Of a stretch of DNA of 64,000 nt, positions 14,350-27,800 are shown in pieces. The stretch comes from Styela clava. Lineage: Eukaryota; Chordata; Ascidiacea; Stolidobranchia; Styelidae. The notes under the pieces were generated by a model. The model did not search any database, had not been told where the DNA came from, and saw only the letters and a list, made by a program, of their open reading frames with translations. The stretch spans positions 14,694,001 to 14,758,000 of the forward strand of contig NC_135250.1 in assembly GCF_964204865.1 (NCBI RefSeq), given 5' to 3'. Position numbers and translations under genes: made by a program. The number at the start of each line of letters is the position of its first letter. Position 1 is the first letter of the stretch.

Positions 14350-15195
14350 TTATACGTTTTTGCTATACACTGAATATTTGTCTGCTGTAATGTAAAAAGA
14401 ATTATGGCATAACAAAACGTAAGTTAATAAGTAGGTTTACAATATGTAGTAGAACTAGACTTTCTATGACATAATTTTATTTCAACAACCGAAATGCAAA
14501 TGCAATAAAATGTCTAACAACCGGAGCACCGTTCCGAGAAACAGAGAAACAATATATATATATATTCAACGGAAGTATAATATTATGGTCACTAGCGTAT
14601 CGAGAGTGTGCATTGGATCATGTTTTCTTGTACACTGTCATTATTCAAGTATTGAGTTTTTCAAATTGTTTTTAATTTTAAGCCTTTGAACTCTGCTTGA
14701 TTATCTTTGCTTATTTGTTTGTCTAGACTAGAGCAGAACTTTTGTATACACTCAGTTTGCCCATGGACCGTTCCCCGACCTTTGACCCCCGAAAAATTCT
14801 TCCTATATTTTACCATTGCAAAATTTTCGGGGCTGTTTTAAAAGTGCTCTTTCGAGTTGGCACCTGTAAAATTGGGTATGTGTTTCAAACCATCACTATG
14901 ATGCATCGCATACAACAATCTGTTTTTTAAAAGTACCAGTAAAGAATTTTAGCCTAGTCTATCCCAGCTATTTCTGTACTATTTTTTATTACTGCAATTA
15001 AATTAACTTCAAATTTAACTCCTTAGATATTAAATTAACTCCTAGAAAGACAGAGCGATCATTGAATTATCTGATTTATATTTAAGTTTCCGTAACACAA
15101 CAGAAAACTAACGAATAGATTTCAAAAACGCGAAAACGGGGTAATGTTTACAACCACGCTTGAAAATTTGTCTGAGTGTAAATAGTCTGAGTGAG

Positions 15196-15265
15196 AAAAG
15201 TGACAGAGCGGATGCAAAAAGGGAGCATTGTTACGTCACTTTTTGCATCTTACTGATTGGCCAAT
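15196..15265 (+). promoter_or_regulatory. Promoter-like block upstream of SPTY2D1
   Basis: Within 70 bp, ending about 270 bp before the SPTY2D1 start codon, there is a perfect 11-bp inverted repeat (GATGCAAAAAG at 15211-15221, CTTTTTGCATC at 15239-15249), an overlapping pair AAAAGTGAC/GTCACTTTT (15196-15204, 15235-15243), a half-CRE TTACGTCAC (15231-15239) and a double CCAAT palindrome ATTGGCCAAT (15256-15265). CCAAT and CRE-like sites are typical of NF-Y and ATF/CREB binding at housekeeping promoters. The motifs are seen; the role is inferred. Confidence 0.5.
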
Positions 15266-15533
15266 GTCACGAAATAAACATTGAAGTCACTTCGCGAAGG
15301 TGAATGAGCGTTAAGGGGTTTAGTCTAAATTCTCTTTTCAGCTTTTCCTTCTCTGCTAGCTGTGAAATAATTTCTGAAGGTTTGATATAGGCTGCCGAAA
15401 CCGTCTTGCCGCACGCTGCTGTTGAACAGACATCGGCGCAATATTTATGTTTTCACCCTGATTACAGGACTAATACCGTACCTAACTTACCTGCCTACTG
15501 CTGTACTGTACTGTCTGACTGTGCCACTGTGGT

Positions 15534-18500
15534 ATGGATATTAACGATATATTGAATCAAGCAAGAAAAAATACCAAAGAACAAAATGTCGTAAGTATAA
15601 ACCTTTGTCTCTATAGGCACCTAATACCGGTACCAGGTATTATTAAATCTCTACTGCTCCACACACCATCTGACAATGTCTGAATGTGAAACTGTAAAAA
15701 GGGAAGACTGGTAATGGTAAAAATATAGCGTTTAAAAGTTACTACTGGGTAACTGTGAGTTGATAGATTTTAGTCGAATTAGCTGCCCGAGGTGTATAAC
15801 TGACCAATGCCTGAATACTGTCAAGTTCTCACACACTCTTGACCACCACACAAGGTAGGCACTTTTTAGACACTTCTAAAATTGACGTTTATTGACACTC
15901 TGAACAATGTGAAGAAATTAATATTAGACATACTACTGTACTAGCTATTAATATTAGTCATTTTAGCTATCCAAAATGCCTATGCGATGTTTTCACTCGA
16001 ATATAGCAGTTCTAACTTGAAATGGTAACTTTGAACATTTTTCACTTCACGGAAATATTCTATGTAATATTAGGCCTTATATTCTATATTTCGATGTATT
16101 CAGTTATATTTTATATAGCCTAATTTTTTTTAGTCATTCAAGTACAGTACAGATGTTCGTCCTGCAAAGAAGTTGCCTCGTTCAAATGTCAACCCAGAAG
16201 CAATTAAAGCATTTCTCGATAAAAAGAAAAAAAATGAAGTCCATAATTGTAAGTGTAGGAATGTTACAAAACGCGCTTTTTCGCGCTAAAAAATGTACGC
16301 GCCACGTCTGCTAAGTACCGTTACGCCGTGTCAGAATACCGCTCATAAAAACGACTACGGACTGCCTGCTGTTGTTTGGAATTCCATGAAATTTTGACAT
16401 AAACTTAGATAAAATACACAACTATGATTCAGTATTTGAATTTTTTCATTGGCGCATAAATTTTCCAACATTCGGGGCTTTTGAAAATTACGCTGATGTT
16501 ATATGTACTGCAAATTAATGATATTGTCTATGGACACCAATAAAATATATATGGACGCATGTATGTCATTCCTAACTTGATACTTACCAATTTTTATGAA
16601 GTTTGTTCAATCAGAACATCGTTAATTATTACCCGCAACGAGGCACTGCCAAACTAATATGCACAACTCCAGGGTTGATTTGCGACGATCTTCCGACGGC
16701 CTCAATGATCGTTGCCAGAATAAAATCCTAAAATAATCCCAATTTTTCTTAGATGTGACGCACATCGAAAGATTAGTGATTGATATGTATGTGTTCTTTT
16801 TTCATATTCATTAAAGTTCTTGTTAAAAAAAGTCAATTCGCATACGATTACGAAACTGTACAAATTAATTCAAGGCACAGGAAGTATGATCTTAGCACGC
16901 TGTCTGTCAACGCGGATCAGTTATCGATTGAATGTCGACATTTTCCCTCGCAGCGATTTCTCTCGTTTAGCGTTTCACTAAGCGCGTTAATATCTTACGA
17001 GTTAAGGAATATTAAATGATAATTAATCGTTCATTAAGGTCGGATATGAAAAACGATAAATCAGTTAATTGCCGCGTAGGCGGGGACTTGCGTAGTGGGA
17101 AAGTCGTTGCCGACCAGAGGTTATGTAAAGTTTAGAGACTTTCTCGTACATAATTAATTGGAAAGCAGCTAATTTCGTTAAAAAGAATTTGTAAACTTTT
17201 TTGCATTAGGTTCTTCTATTCACAATAACTTTTCATTCCTAATTTTTTTCGATTACCTTCAAAAATAGCCGAGATACATTCTGTTGTTTATCGGTCTGAC
17301 ATTCTCGCGGTCACAGTTTTTGAGTCGGCGCAATACAACCCTTATGGAAAAAATTGGCATATCGAGCGATACTTAAATGCCGATATCTCCGTTAATTCTT
17401 GACCCTTTTTCGCAAACTTGGTATTGTTTTCTTGTTTTCACTTAGATCTATCCACTGGTGTAGTTTTTATTTAAATCGGATGAACTTTAATTTTTTTGTA
17501 ACATGCCTAGTAAGTGTAATATCAATATGGTTATTCTCATCAAGTTTATTTTATTATTTATCCAAAAACACAAGAAACTGAGTTCGCAAAAATCACTCTT
17601 CACCCAACATGTTGTGAAGTTAATCGATAATCAAAGTGTTGTTATTGGAAAATAATCAAATAATCAACTTTAATTAATTTGCTGTTGATGTGTGGTTTAT
17701 TTGTTTAATTACAAACAAATTTATCCATTTGAGAACTTTTTAATATGTCTATCTGTTTTATTTGTTAAATATATATGAGAATCTGAATACCTCGTATTCA
17801 TTATCTTCATTTAACTACTGGTAATAGGCCTATTAAAAATCTAAAGATTTTTTCTGTTTTTGGTTCAAGGATAACTAGTAACAGTTAAGTCCAAAACTCA
17901 CTTAATTTTCAAAGATACCCATATGTATTATTACCAGATGGTTGAAATCACAGTGACTCCATTCCCGGATCGGGAGGCTCATTTTTTAACCTAACTTTTG
18001 AGGTTTTTTGGTATGACGACTTCACGAAACATCAGCCCAAATGCCGTTTCACAGAAGCACAACTAAAAACTATGATATAAAGATTTCAATTTCAGAATCG
18101 ACTTTGACAAAAACTTTTAAATTAATATTAAAATTAAATACAAAAATTGTAAGCAGAGGAGGATAGCTTTACTTATTTATTTAATTAGAAGTATTGAAAA
18201 ATCATGATGGAAAAAATAATTAGATGGTTTTGCCGTATTAGAGGTAAGCAGGAGCTGAATCCGGTAAATTTTTTTGCCAGCCTTGGCTCCAGGCTCTGGC
18301 TCTTCATCCCTAATTATTATTAATACTCATTTATATAACTGTTGTGACATTTGATGAAACATATATATTCATGTTATGAATTCCACAATATTTTTAACTT
18401 CTGGTAAAGATCTGAGCCTACATGAACATAGACTAATAATATTCACATTATTGGCTATTGTTATTTTTGAAAACAATATTGAAAATTTCATCCATTTTCA

Positions 18501-21500
18501 AGTGGTCGAAGCACAGAAGAAGAAAGAGGGACTGCAAAAATTAAGGGACGAATCTAAAACAACAAGGAAAGCAAATTCCATGGCAAAACGCACCAAAGAT
18601 AATTTGAAGGTTTGGTTTAAACAATGCAATGCTCATTAAATATCCATTATCAAAATCTTTGATTTTTTTAATAGTAATTTGGAATTATTAGTAACATTCA
18701 CCTCATTGTTGTCTTTCGCCATGAAAGCGGTCTCCTCTCAAGACAACTAGACTGAAAATACAGTCTAGTATATGGCGCCGTATTTTCTTTGATCACATAT
18801 CAGAAATAGGCTCAACCACCCGCAACCCTTGTTAGGTATTTCTGTTCTACATTGCACACACACACAGCTTCAGTCAACTATCACTATCACCTGGTGCAAA
18901 TCACACTCTATGAATTCTTTCGATAATTTTCCATGAATCTTACGAACTGGAAATCTTTTTTCCTAGTAATCAGTTTTTCTTGTTACAGGTTTACAAAGGC
19001 GAGGATGTATTGGGTATTTATGCAGAACCAAAAAAAAGGAGACGTAGGGGCGGACATTCGCCGCTGCGGCTTTCACCTGAAGCAGACAGAAAGCATGGAG
19101 CATTTATGAAGAGTATTTCCAAGGTAAGGTTTAAGATAATGATTGGTAGCACAAATGTGCTCTGAGTTTGTTTGCATTGGGTTGATTATTTATATTTAAT
19201 ATGTTGCAATGTTGTAGTAGAATTTACATTGAGATATCATACTGATGATGGTAATGTGTTTTGTCGGAAGTAATGCCATTTATCAGTGGAATTGAATGTA
19301 CCTAAATATTATGTTATTTTTTATCTGCATATTGGAAAATCTTATTCTCCAGTTAGAGTTTGATTCATTTCAGCTTCACAACATTGAAAATCGAGTCAAT
19401 AATTGGAAATTATTTTTGTAAATTCAGATCAAAGTTCCGGGCATAAATGATGATGAAAGTGATGAAGATGAATACAAGGAACCTGTTCTTGAACAAGATG
19501 AGAGAAAAATAAGGAAGCTAGAAAAAAAAAAGGCAAAAGCAAGATCTGCTTCTAACCTTGAATTTGGTGATCTTCTGCAACTTGCTGAGAAACATAAAAA
19601 TAAAGTTGACTGTCCTTCGTCTGATTCAGAAAACAGTGATAGTGACTCAGGGGAAGATTCAGATGGTACTTAAAAATATTGTCTTTCAACATTGATCTAT
19701 TATGTAAAGCAGGAGTGTGCAAACTGCGGCCCGCGGGCCAAATGCGACCTATAAATTGTCGGCCCGCAAAACGAATTCTTAATTTAGTTTAATCTGGAAC
19801 ACATGAGTAATTCCCTTTGCGTTGCCAAACTTATACTCCAGTCCAATCTATTATTGATGCCAATGATGTTACAATACCCTAACAGCTAGCTTGTGCGAAG
19901 CGAACAACGCATGTCATAACATCAATATCCAAAATTTTTGTCTGTGCACCCCCTGATGTAGAGCATAGGCTAATTTTTATTAGAAAACAGTAGTTTCGTA
20001 GAATCTTACTGGCTTTAGCATTTTTTTTAAATCCATGATGTTTGATACTTTTTGCGTCATCGGAATTATCATTAGGCAGCAATGATATGCAAGTGTTATT
20101 AAGAGCTAAAAGGTCTAGGAATACCCAAACGAGTTGTAATTACTTAATTGAAATACATAAAATTCTATATCGTTGTTTCATGGGTAATGTAGTGACGATT
20201 TAGTCATTTGTCAAAGTGCCATGAACTAACTTTTATCCTTGGATTTCACTGAGTGACCTACATATTTTCAGGTAGTACAGATAAGTATGGACGACCTTTG
20301 ACTGCTGAAGAAAAATATCAAAGAGAGAGAATGAAAAGAAGAGAACTGGAGGAGAGGCTAAAATGTGCAAGTGGTGAGATTGAGCATCATCGGTTAACAG
20401 ATTTGTTATCAGCTTGAAAATCAATATTCCGTAGTAAATATTATAGTTGATATATTCCTTATGCTTGAATGAAAGTGTATTAATTCCTTAGCTATGCTTT
20501 ATGTAACATTATTTCTCAGCTCCCAAAGCAACACCGACAAACATGAATTCCCATAAATCAAAACCTTCTAGTGGTTTTCTTCCGAACTTTAAAATTGGAA
20601 AATTGAGTTCTGGAATGTCCGAAGAAAGCAAGCGTGCTAAGGTGAGGGTTTCATAACATAATATTACATAATTAACAGGTAATACGTCTTTTGTCTATGT
20701 AATTGTAAACCATTATTCATGACACTAGTATATGATCAGGCCATTTCCTCCTGCTTGCTCTCTTAAAGTTGTACTAATATCTGACACATTTTTAGTTTGT
20801 GCTGCCACCGAGTTTCCACTTTTGTTTTTATAAGGTAAAACTTCTGATGGATAAGTTGAAAAAGACTTCTGCGGAAAAGGGGAATGATGATCAGAGTGAA
20901 AATAAAGGATCGTCCAAGCAAAGAAAGGCACATTCTGACAAAAAAATGCACAAAAGTCATTCAACACCATCTTTAACACAACTAGACAAACAGAAAGATA
21001 AAAGGGTTAAAGAAGGGATGCGAAAACCTAAACCAAGTGGAATCAATAATACAAAGACAAAAGAAAGCTCAACAAGATCTAAAGATGAAAAGTTAAAAGG
21101 TCTTCCTGATTCTAGATTAATGTTGTCTAAAGCATCGTCATCGAAAAATTCGCAAATGATAAGAAAAGAAAAACATGTTAGACCATCATCCGACAGTGAA
21201 GCAAAACAAACACACATTGAAAATCACTTTAAACCAAGGAAGAAACAGTTACAAGGTAGCAGTAATTTAAAGTCATCAACACATAAACGAATAGAGGAAA
21301 AATCCATAACAAATCCATATAAACACACTGTAGTTAAGCCTTCAACAGCTACTAAGAGAACTGCTGATACACTGGTTGATCCATGGTCAAAATCGAATAA
21401 AGGTAAGCATTATTATTTTTTTTTTTAAATTTTGTTTTATAGTCCTATTTAGACTCATAGAAAACTACATATATTGGTAAAATATTCTAAATAATTTTGA

Positions 21501-23598
21501 TAATGAGCAACAGTCATTGCATTAAAAAATAACCAAACTACCATAATAATTTATTTTAATATCATCACCATTAGCATTACACACTTCACATAAACCTATA
21601 ACCTAACTTTTGAAACTTCAAATATATTGCTAGTCAGTCGTCAGCCGCGGTGCTTGTTACCCATTTGCTGTGGTCGTCTAACTCATAAAAAAGGAACAGA
21701 TTACTCGCTAAATATCCCAACTTTCATGAAAATTTTCTTGAATTCCATCACTGCATACTGCTCGTGATTGACTATCTGTTCATCCATTTAAAATGTTTAA
21801 AGTTAAAAAAAAAACTGCTTTTCTTCCTTCTTATAATCAGGTGCTGGTGCATGTTCAAACACTGTTAAAAAAATGAAAATGAAATCTTCGGAGCAACATA
21901 TTCCAGCAAAAAAAGCATGCACGCTAAGTGTTACAAGTGAATCCGTTCGTACAAATTATCCCGGAGTTGCTCAAGCTGATCCATACATCCAAGCATACAG
22001 GAAAAATGGGAAAGTGATACGTAAGGCATTTAGGACTTTATGATTTCCGATAATTGTAACTAACAGAATTATTATTGCCCAGGAGGTCATTTGGAACATA
22101 TTCTAGAGCAGGTGGGCGAGGGTTTTGGACTTGGGACCACAAATTTTGCCCATCTAGACCGGCGGGCCATGTGAGTGTGACGTAAAAGTTACATTTTATG
22201 AACAATATTTACAGTGTTACCAAAGCAAAAGGGGTAAACAATAATTGCCTTGTGACCAAACTAATTTAATCATAATTTCAACAAATTCCTTGAATTATTT
22301 TTAGCTAAAACATCGAAATTTGGTTTTAGTTTGGTTGTGGCAGCATCAGGCGGGCCAGATTGAACTACCCAAGGGGCCGGATTTGGCCCGCTGGCCGCAG
22401 TTTTCCCATTGGGCAACTTTTGAGCAAAGCCTCTTGATTACTGAAACTTTTGGGTACAATTATACACAAGCAGATGTTCAAGTTATGAATAAATTTTCCT
22501 AATTTTGATAGAAGTAAAGTAATTGATAAATTTATTGGTTCCTTTTTATGTCACCCTATGTTGACGCAGGCATGTATTCATTTTCTTACGATTATTTACC
22601 TTGAGTCTGTATATATTTGATATATTCTTCAGCTAAGTTAACACCAGAAATGGTTGCTCGGTGCAAAGCTGTCATTGCAAGAAAACTACAGCAAGATGGA
22701 AAGGTTCCACATGGGAGGGGTCACCACCCACCACCAACAAAGCAGAGATACGGCGTTATTGCAGATGATGACAGTGATGAATATGATTCTGAATTAGATG
22801 ACTTTATCGTTGACGAGGAAGACGAACAAGGTTTGATTTGTTTTATATAGAACTCAATACTTATTATATGAATAGATTTTCATAGAGTTTCGATTGAAAA
22901 TCAAATTTTTAAAAACATTGAGGATATTGAAAACAGATTTTGGTATCAGGATTATTTACGTCTTTGATGCCTGTTATGCTGACTTGAAATAAACCTATTA
23001 TATTGGTATTCTTACTACTTGTGCTTGTTTCCAGTTGTTGATGATGATGAAGTTGACGTGTCTTCTCATATAAAAGCTATCTTCGGATATGATAAATTAA
23101 AGTATGGACGAGAGAGTGAATGGGAGTTATCAAGGATGGATGCCAGTTATAAAGATATTGAAAAAGAAGAGAAAAGAAGGTATTTTTCTTTTTTTTTCTA
23201 CTTTGTCTTATGAAATGTTCGTCTAGATTCTAGAATACTTAATACTGTTCTCTACTGTGATGCTTTATTCCATAGTTGTTGGGAATTTGTAAGAAATCTG
23301 AGATTTGAGAAAATGTTGAACACCCGTTCATACGTTCTTCTTGCAACATCTTTATTCTATTACTATGGAAAATGAATGTAAACTTTTCTCAGCATGATAT
23401 AAATATGCATGATACATCTGTGGGTCATTTTTGGTAGCATCTATGCCATTGAGAGTATAAAGAGTATCTTGTTGAATATTACCTAGTTATTTTATGGAAT
23501 TAATTTGTAGTTTAAGGATAGCGAGAGAAGAGGATGCTCGAGAAGCAAAACTTGAAGAGGAAAGGATGAAAAAATTATTGAAAAAAAACAAAAGATAA
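15534..23598 (+). CDS. SPTY2D1: SPT2 chromatin protein (SPT2 domain-containing protein 1)
   Basis: Twelve exons join in phase: 15534-15590, 16134-16248, 18503-18609, 18989-19123, 19428-19665, 20272-20373, 20520-20641, 20835-21402, 21841-22020, 22633-22830, 23035-23179, 23511-23598; 684 aa, about the length of human SPTY2D1. Recognisable blocks are the N-terminus MDINDILNQARKN, the basic NSMAKRTKDNLK block (about residues 82-93), an acidic stretch with FGDLLQLAEKHK (about 185-200), a TAEE...RERMKRRELEERL helix (about 228-250), a long Lys/Ser-rich low-complexity exon (about 292-481), and the C-terminal SPT2 domain (about 600-684: SSHIKAIFGYDKLKY, then a charged coiled coil). In the family this C-terminal domain binds histones H3-H4, and the protein supports histone recycling during transcription in the nucleus. 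The acidic run just before it (DDDSDEYDSELDD) is typical. The low-complexity exon is the least conserved. Confidence 0.95.
16249..18502 (+). other. SPTY2D1 intron 2, long AT-rich intron
   Basis: This is the largest intron of SPTY2D1 (about 2.25 kb). I see no internal gene, clear terminal inverted repeats or RNA gene in it; the short open frames inside look like chance. Confidence 0.6.
19710..19775 (+). mobile_element. hAT-type element end, fragment
   Basis: CAGGAGTGTGCAAACTGCGG followed by CCCGCGGGCCAAATGCG, inside SPTY2D1 intron 5. GC-rich CGGCCCGCGGGCC blocks right after a CAG terminus mark several elements of this window. No matching right end is seen before the next exon. It is related to the right end of the element at 22109-22411. 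Confidence 0.5.
22109..22411. mobile_element. hAT-type MITE in SPTY2D1 intron 9
   Basis: The left end starts CAGGTGGGCGAGGG and contains CCGGCGGGCC. The right end, read in reverse complement, is CAATGGGAAAACTGCGG followed by CCAGCGGGCCAAATCCGGCC, matching the family of the 19710 fragment. The terminal repeats are eroded and the flanks (TTCTAGAG, GGCAACTT) do not match, so the borders are approximate. Confidence 0.45.
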
Positions 23599-24848
23599 CA
23601 CGGATCTTTTTTTCTGTGCTTCATTGACGATTCGTCATAAAATTCAATCATAAACCCATAACTGTATAAAAATGTTGAGTAAACGCAAAAATTGAATATA
23701 TTTTATTTGAGTGCAATTAAAAGCATTTGCTTGTTGTTTTGATTGATATGATTGATCTCTTGGTCGTTACCGATGCTTATAAGTTTAAGGCGATACTGAT
23801 ATTAAACTATTTTCAGTATTTTTTCATGATTATCATTCGAATGAGACAGCTGTTTTCATTTTTATTGTTTTTTTTTATCATTAAGACTCAAATACTCTGG
23901 TTCAAATTTTTTTTCGAGCATCTTGCTATCTGAAAAACATTTTTGCCAATAGCCTGATAAAAGGGTTTTTAAAAGGGTATTGAAAACGTATCTTATTTGA
24001 CAATAGAGATATATCATATTATGATGGCTACTAATTATCGTACTAAATTTGAGGACTTTGTTATGTTGGGAAATTATGTTTAATGTCAATATCCATGTTT
24101 CGTTTTCTCGCTTCAATAATCTAACGAACTATGACAACGGAAGGTTAACTTTTGTAAAATGAAACATTATTTGGACCTTCTGAAGTATGTGCACCAAGAT
24201 GTCGTACAACCTGAACTCCGGTTGTGTACCAGGTTAGGGTTCAAGTTTGTGACATCTTGGTGAGCAGGAGTACCAAGTTTTCCTATTGAATTGCTTAACT
24301 TTTGATGCCAGTTAGTTATATGGTGATGCTTCTTTATATTTGATCTTATAATGTTAAATTGCTTTTATTTATGAAATGTCTATTGTTTGTATTGTCTATG
24401 CTGAATTAAACTGCTTGTGATGGAGAGTATTCAATTACACTGCAATTTCAATATTTGGGAGTATGTAAATTGTAAACCAATGGGATTATCGCGGGTGCCA
24501 ATTGTCCCTATTAATGCTGATTCAACAAATGTGGAGTATTTCAGACTTCTGCAGCACAAAGTGGGATGGGGGCGTTTTCAAAAGGCTCCAGTGTGATGCA
24601 TTTGGTGTTCAACCTGCCAAAGTATATATAATATGCTAGCGTGCATTATTTATAAATGATCTTCCTTCGTATGATCACATAGCTTGAGATCTTTCAATTT
24701 TCCACGCCAAGTTGGGACTCGATAAGTGCACTAACGACCGGTGGTTCCCCCAAATAACAAAAACAACGTTTTCTTTTTAGATCTATATCTTACTAACATA
24801 AAAGTCGATTAATTTCAATCTTGACGTCCATAATCCGTCGCCAGGTTA
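23599..24848. other. Tail-to-tail spacer between SPTY2D1 and PDE10A
   Basis: Holds the 3' UTRs of two convergent genes and the hairpin at 24192-24262. No clear AATAAA lies just after the SPTY2D1 stop. A reverse-strand AATAAA near 24365 could serve PDE10A. The short open frames here overlap both UTRs and show no similarity. Confidence 0.5.
24192..24262. repeat. Long imperfect hairpin
   Basis: A perfect 12-bp inverted repeat (CACCAAGATGTC at 24192-24203 and GACATCTTGGTG at 24251-24262) continues inwards as ACAACCTGAAC against GTTCAAGTTTGT, giving about 23 paired bases around a loop of roughly 22 nt. The loop carries TGTGTACCAGGTTAGGGTT, which occurs again at about 57296. It could be the core of a repeat family or a structured RNA in a 3' UTR. 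Confidence 0.55.
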
Positions 24849-27800
24849 TTAAATATTATTTGAAGATTTCTCATCTTCGCTCTCTAGGCGTGACTGTTCA
24901 ATAACCCACATTCCTCCTCTGAGCGTGACCCCTAGACCGGATTTTCCCCCATTATTTAATGATTGAGTTTGCGATGTCCTATCTGCTTCCTCTTTTGCAA
25001 TTCTAATTTGCTCTTTGACTATTTCGGCTTCTTTTTTCCAAAGTTCCAAATTGGCATTGCAAAGATTCAGCAAATCTTCGCATTCTGGAAGTGCTTGAAC
25101 CAACGTTTCGTAGCAGCGCAGTGTAACATTCGTCGAAAATCCAACCTTAAAAATAAATAATCCGAGTTCGATTGTAAGTACAGTCGAGTTTTTACATTTG
25201 TTTCTTCGTTCCATTCTCAAAAAAGACACACCCATTGTACAACTTGAAATCAATGCGCTCACCTGCCCTTCAGGTATATCATACTGTAGATCTCGATCCA
25301 TCATTGGCAAGTAAGAAAATCCATGTTTCTTCCTCAAGTCTCCTTCAGCCCAAAACTCTTCGTATAAATCGTAAACTGTGGCTTTTGTAACTTCCCAACT
25401 TTTGGCATTTGAACACAAATCACACGCAGTCATCATCATGCTCGTGAGAGAGTGCCTAAACAAATAACCACATCTTTAACTTCTGTAATTTTACATCAAA
25501 TTTGTTAACAATAAAAGAAGTACCATGCACCTGTGAGTATGGTTCTTTATATCAAATTCGTCATTACTGAGCAGATCGTTAAGCACTCTCTGATTTGAGA
25601 AGAACAACGCCAAGTCGGTAGCTAATATGGCATCCATCATTAAACCGAGCAAAAAATCATAGGATTTTTGATCCATTCTGGAGAAAATTTGATGACCCTC
25701 TTGATTTAAAATTGTCAAAAGCATTTGATAGTGGTGTTGTTCCATTGTTGACGTCGGATAAAGCGCGGCCAGAGGGTGTTCAATCTTTTGTAAATACTGA
25801 TTGGAGAATGCTCTGTGATCCACATCATGAGCTATACAAGCAACTACTAATCCCACCATTTCTAATTTGGAAAATATTCCCTCCGTGCGTTTTAGAATAC
25901 AATACATGCAATGCGCAACGGTCACTGCATGTTTCCAATTGTGATATGGTTTGTTTCTGTAGTTTTTTCTTATTGCTAAAGTGAATCTTGCCAGATCTTC
26001 AGCTGGTATTGCAAAGTCCGGAGAACTAAGATCATTCACAATGTGTATGAAAAATCCCGGTAGTTCAATGTCGTAAGATGCGACTGAAAATTGAAACCTG
26101 AATGTACATAAAACAAAAATCTGAATCTTTATATGATATATAGATATATTCGTGTGACTTGACTTTAGTATAGTTTTGTTTTTTGCATTGCATTCACACC
26201 AAAGCATTTTGACAGTCTACACTCAGTGGTTCCCAACCTTTCTACCCTGGCGGACCGAAATGTACTCGCGGACCGGCAAAAATTAGAATGAGTGGAACAG
26301 AAAATAATAACATAATATTTGCATGGTGTCAGGCAATCACTATGCTTTTAAAAAAAAGATACACTTAAAAACGTTACACATGAAGAAAAACTATCAAACA
26401 ATGTGCCCGCCAAAAAATGAAATGGGGGAAACATAAAATAATAACATTCCATTATGCGTAAAAAAAGGCACACATCTCACATAAAAACATGTACATGCCA
26501 AATCATGTATAAATGCAATTAACTCCAGTGAGAATTTCACTACTGTTTCGTTTCCATTACAGCAGGGGTTCTCAACCTGGGGTTCGCGAACCCCCAGGGG
26601 TTCACGAGAAGATTTCCAGGGGTACTTGGATGGCAGTCGAGTTTTCGTGTGTTGCTATTTTTTAATATCCTTATTACTACCAGAGAAAAATGCGTGAAAA
26701 AATTGAAACTCAGCGTAGATTTTCCCTGATCTTGCGCTGTTGTGATTATGACTCAACAATGTGAATTCACGGCTTTGCAGGTAAACTGTGAAATCTCAAA
26801 AGACAGTGTGCTGCGAGTAGGGATGTTCGTATCCGAATACTAAACTATTCTAGAATGCTTCTGAAAAAACATTTCGAATATCGTTAAACTAAATTAACAG
26901 AACCAAATCAATACTGCACCAATTTTTTCCCAACATAGGTGAAGTTATTTTTTGGAATTGCTCATTTTCACCAGTGCTTTTTTTTTTTATATCAAATCAT
27001 GGTTGCAATGTAGGAATTTAAGAAGCTTCTACGTGCTTTTCAGTTAAAAAATTATGGAATTGAGATGACATGTGTTGCAACTTGCAAGCATTGTGGTATA
27101 TTTAAATTACTTAAATAAGCTTTACAAACAAGATAAAACAGTCAAATAGCTATACCAATCAGAGACAACCTAATTCAACCCACAAATTGCCGAACTGATA
27201 AGCAAGATTTGCGTTGGAATAAACAGCAAATAATATTTGCAAAAGCCGTTTAAATTGAAAATTGTTATTCGTAAATAAATCCGCTTGTTTTTCATATTTT
27301 GTTGCGACGTTGTAAACGTTTCCATAATCATTACAAACATCTTAAGAACATATCTGGACACAATTTATCCCATGTCTGTCTCGAATCTAGGCCAGATGCT
27401 CTATTAAAAGCGCAGAATAATTTCCTATGAAATTTTCAAAACACCGACTGCGATTTTCACAACACTAATTTTGTTATCAAAATCACCGATTGTTCAAAAT
27501 CGGAAATTCCCATGCAACGGTTACTAAAACGATCGTCGAGATTATATGACATTTTCAGCCTACAATAACTTTTATGTGGCGTAAAATATTTAATCCCGAC
27601 AACTACAGGAATTTTAAATGTCCTTCTATATTAATTTAATTGTGTTCAGTGTAACTTGTTGTTGCGTCGACTTGCGACAAAATAAAAGGTTTCTACTGTA
27701 ATATACCACGGCAATCTGTGGACATAATAACGCGAGGTGAAAATTACCATGGCAATCCGCGGACATAAAAGTGTGTGGTAACGTGCTTGATAATATCGTG

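Noticed and set aside
24963..25160. Plus-strand frame opposite the last PDE10A exon
   Set aside because: It is the antisense shadow of the in-phase PDE10A C-terminal exon.
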